Shown here in pieces: positions 5,176-5,727 of a DNA stretch of 5,727 nucleotides (position 1 is the first letter of the stretch; every line of letters begins with the position of its first letter). The stretch is from Verrucomicrobia bacterium UBA3761 (lineage in GTDB: Bacteria; Verrucomicrobiota; Kiritimatiellia; RFP12; UBA1067). The translations under genes and the position numbers were made by a program. A model generated the notes under the pieces. That model was not told the origin of the DNA. It made no database searches and was given only the letters and a program-made list of their open reading frames with translations. Location of the stretch: the NCBI GenBank assembly GCA_002371135.1, contig DFGB01000015.1, positions 1 to 5,727 on the forward strand. Reading direction: 5' to 3'.

Positions 5176-5727
5176 TCAGACGTGCCTTTCTTCTTTTCGC
5201 CAGTTCGCGACCGTGTTGTCGATTTCTTCCATTCGCGCGGGGATGTCGATTCTCTGCGGGCAGTGGTGGTTGCACCTGCCGCAGCCAATGCAATGCTCCG
5301 CCTGGCGCAGCGGTGCGATGGCCGCGTCGTAGGCGGCGAGGAATTTGCGGCGGTTGGCGGCGTAGTCTTTCGCGCCGGGGTCGTCGGGGAGGCGGTCTTC
5401 GGTGCAGGCTCTGTTCCAGCAGTCGAAGACGCCGGGAATGTCGATGCCGTAGGGGCACGGCATGCAGTATTGGCAGAGGTTGCAGGGGATGGTCTTGTTC
5501 GCGAGCATCAGCACCGCGGCCTCCTCCAGCGTGTCGAGCTCCTTCTGCGAGAGAGGTACGAGCGGGGAGAGCGTCGCCACGTTCTCCTCAAGGTGCTCTT
5601 TGTATGTCATGCCCGAGAGGATTGTCAGCACCTTTGGATACGTGCCGCAGAAACGGAACGCCCACGAGGCGAGCGAGGCGGAAGGATCCATCCCCTTGAG
5701 TTTAGAGGCGACGGCGTAGTTGAAGCG
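5176..5727 (-). CDS. Aldo/keto reductase with C-terminal 4Fe-4S tail (5' end beyond window)
   Basis: The last 183 residues of an iron-sulfur aldo/keto reductase are present; the frame is open to the right edge, so the N-terminal catalytic barrel (Asp, Tyr, Lys, His residues) lies outside. The visible part begins with a barrel-end region (FNYAVASKLKGMDPSASLASW, then TILSGMTYKEHLEENVATL), typical of the last strand and helices of the fold. A tail with two cluster motifs follows: C82, C85, C88, C91 in IPCNLCQYCMPCPYGIDIP, and C146, C149, C152, C156 in HCIGCGRCNHHCP (numbered from the edge). Members of this subfamily are found in anaerobes and presumably exchange electrons between a carbonyl substrate or NAD(P)H and ferredoxin-like carriers; the substrate is unknown. 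The stop is two bases before the ATG of the polyferredoxin, which suggests the two proteins are made together and may share electrons. Confidence 0.9.
   Translation of the reverse strand, partial: RFNYAVASKLKGMDPSASLASWAFRFCGTYPKVLTILSGMTYKEHLEENVATLSPLVPLSQKELDTLEEAAVLMLANKTIPCNLCQYCMPCPYGIDIPGVFDCWNRACTEDRLPDDPGAKDYAANRRKFLAAYDAAIAPLRQAEHCIGCGRCNHHCPQRIDIPARMEEIDNTVANWRKEERHV

Noticed and set aside
3419..5332. 637-codon open frame on the plus strand opposite the polyferredoxin
   Set aside because: It mirrors the codons of a clearly real minus-strand gene, is rich in Arg, Asp, Gly and Ala, and spans the junction of two minus-strand genes.
5174..5458. N-terminal extension of the polyferredoxin frame by 95 residues
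   Set aside because: It would overlap the aldo/keto reductase tail almost completely, is arginine/proline-rich without domain character, and a proper start with a membrane helix exists at 5173.

Overview
The window looks like a piece of a GC-rich, anaerobic, probably sugar-acid-fermenting bacterium. The genes point to anaerobic life: a mannonate dehydratase (hexuronate breakdown), a reverse-type rubrerythrin (peroxide defence in anaerobes), and two proteins packed with 4Fe-4S ferredoxin motifs. The MATE transporter has a sequence style (ADRAFLAKDS, then TFVAQYHGAG) that I associate from memory with PVC-group bacteria. A gut-type Verrucomicrobiota, Kiritimatiellota or Lentisphaerota relative is therefore my best guess, at modest confidence.

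Layout. Bases 1-168 hold a short leader region: an imperfect 23-bp dyad, a small GC-rich hairpin, and a very good extended -10 promoter (TTTACA, 18 bp, TATAAT). From it runs a rightward cluster: uxuA (169-1338), reverse rubrerythrin (1381-1932) and a MATE-family exporter (1944-3287). The gaps are 42 and 11 bp with no terminator visible between the genes, so they are probably co-transcribed. On the opposite strand, entering from the right edge, is a two-gene operon. It holds the 3' part of an aldo/keto reductase with a C-terminal double ferredoxin tail (5176-5727, partial) and, two bases downstream, a 599-residue polyferredoxin (3374-5173). The latter joins a NapH-like membrane part, a NapG-like four-cluster part and a C-terminal DUF1893 (TM1506-like) domain in one chain.

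The two convergent units meet at an AT-rich block (3290-3394) made of two inverted arrays of an 8-bp unit, GTTGAAAA. Each array is six units (48 bp) long and they are separated by 4 bp. A shifted register gives a perfect 39-bp inverted repeat. The right array forms the last codons and the stop codon of the polyferredoxin gene.

How the parts may work together: UxuA dehydrates D-mannonate to KDG; rubrerythrin removes peroxide using electrons passed through its rubredoxin-like domain; the MATE protein exports an unknown cationic or amphipathic compound. The minus-strand pair looks like a redox module in which a membrane-anchored multi-cluster electron conduit is paired with an iron-sulfur aldo/keto reductase. 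The most unusual items are the NapH-NapG-DUF1893 fusion with a twin-arginine motif inside the chain, and the convergent octamer arrays. No RNA gene, CRISPR array, insertion sequence or transposase was seen, and no stretch longer than 300 bases lacks a gene.
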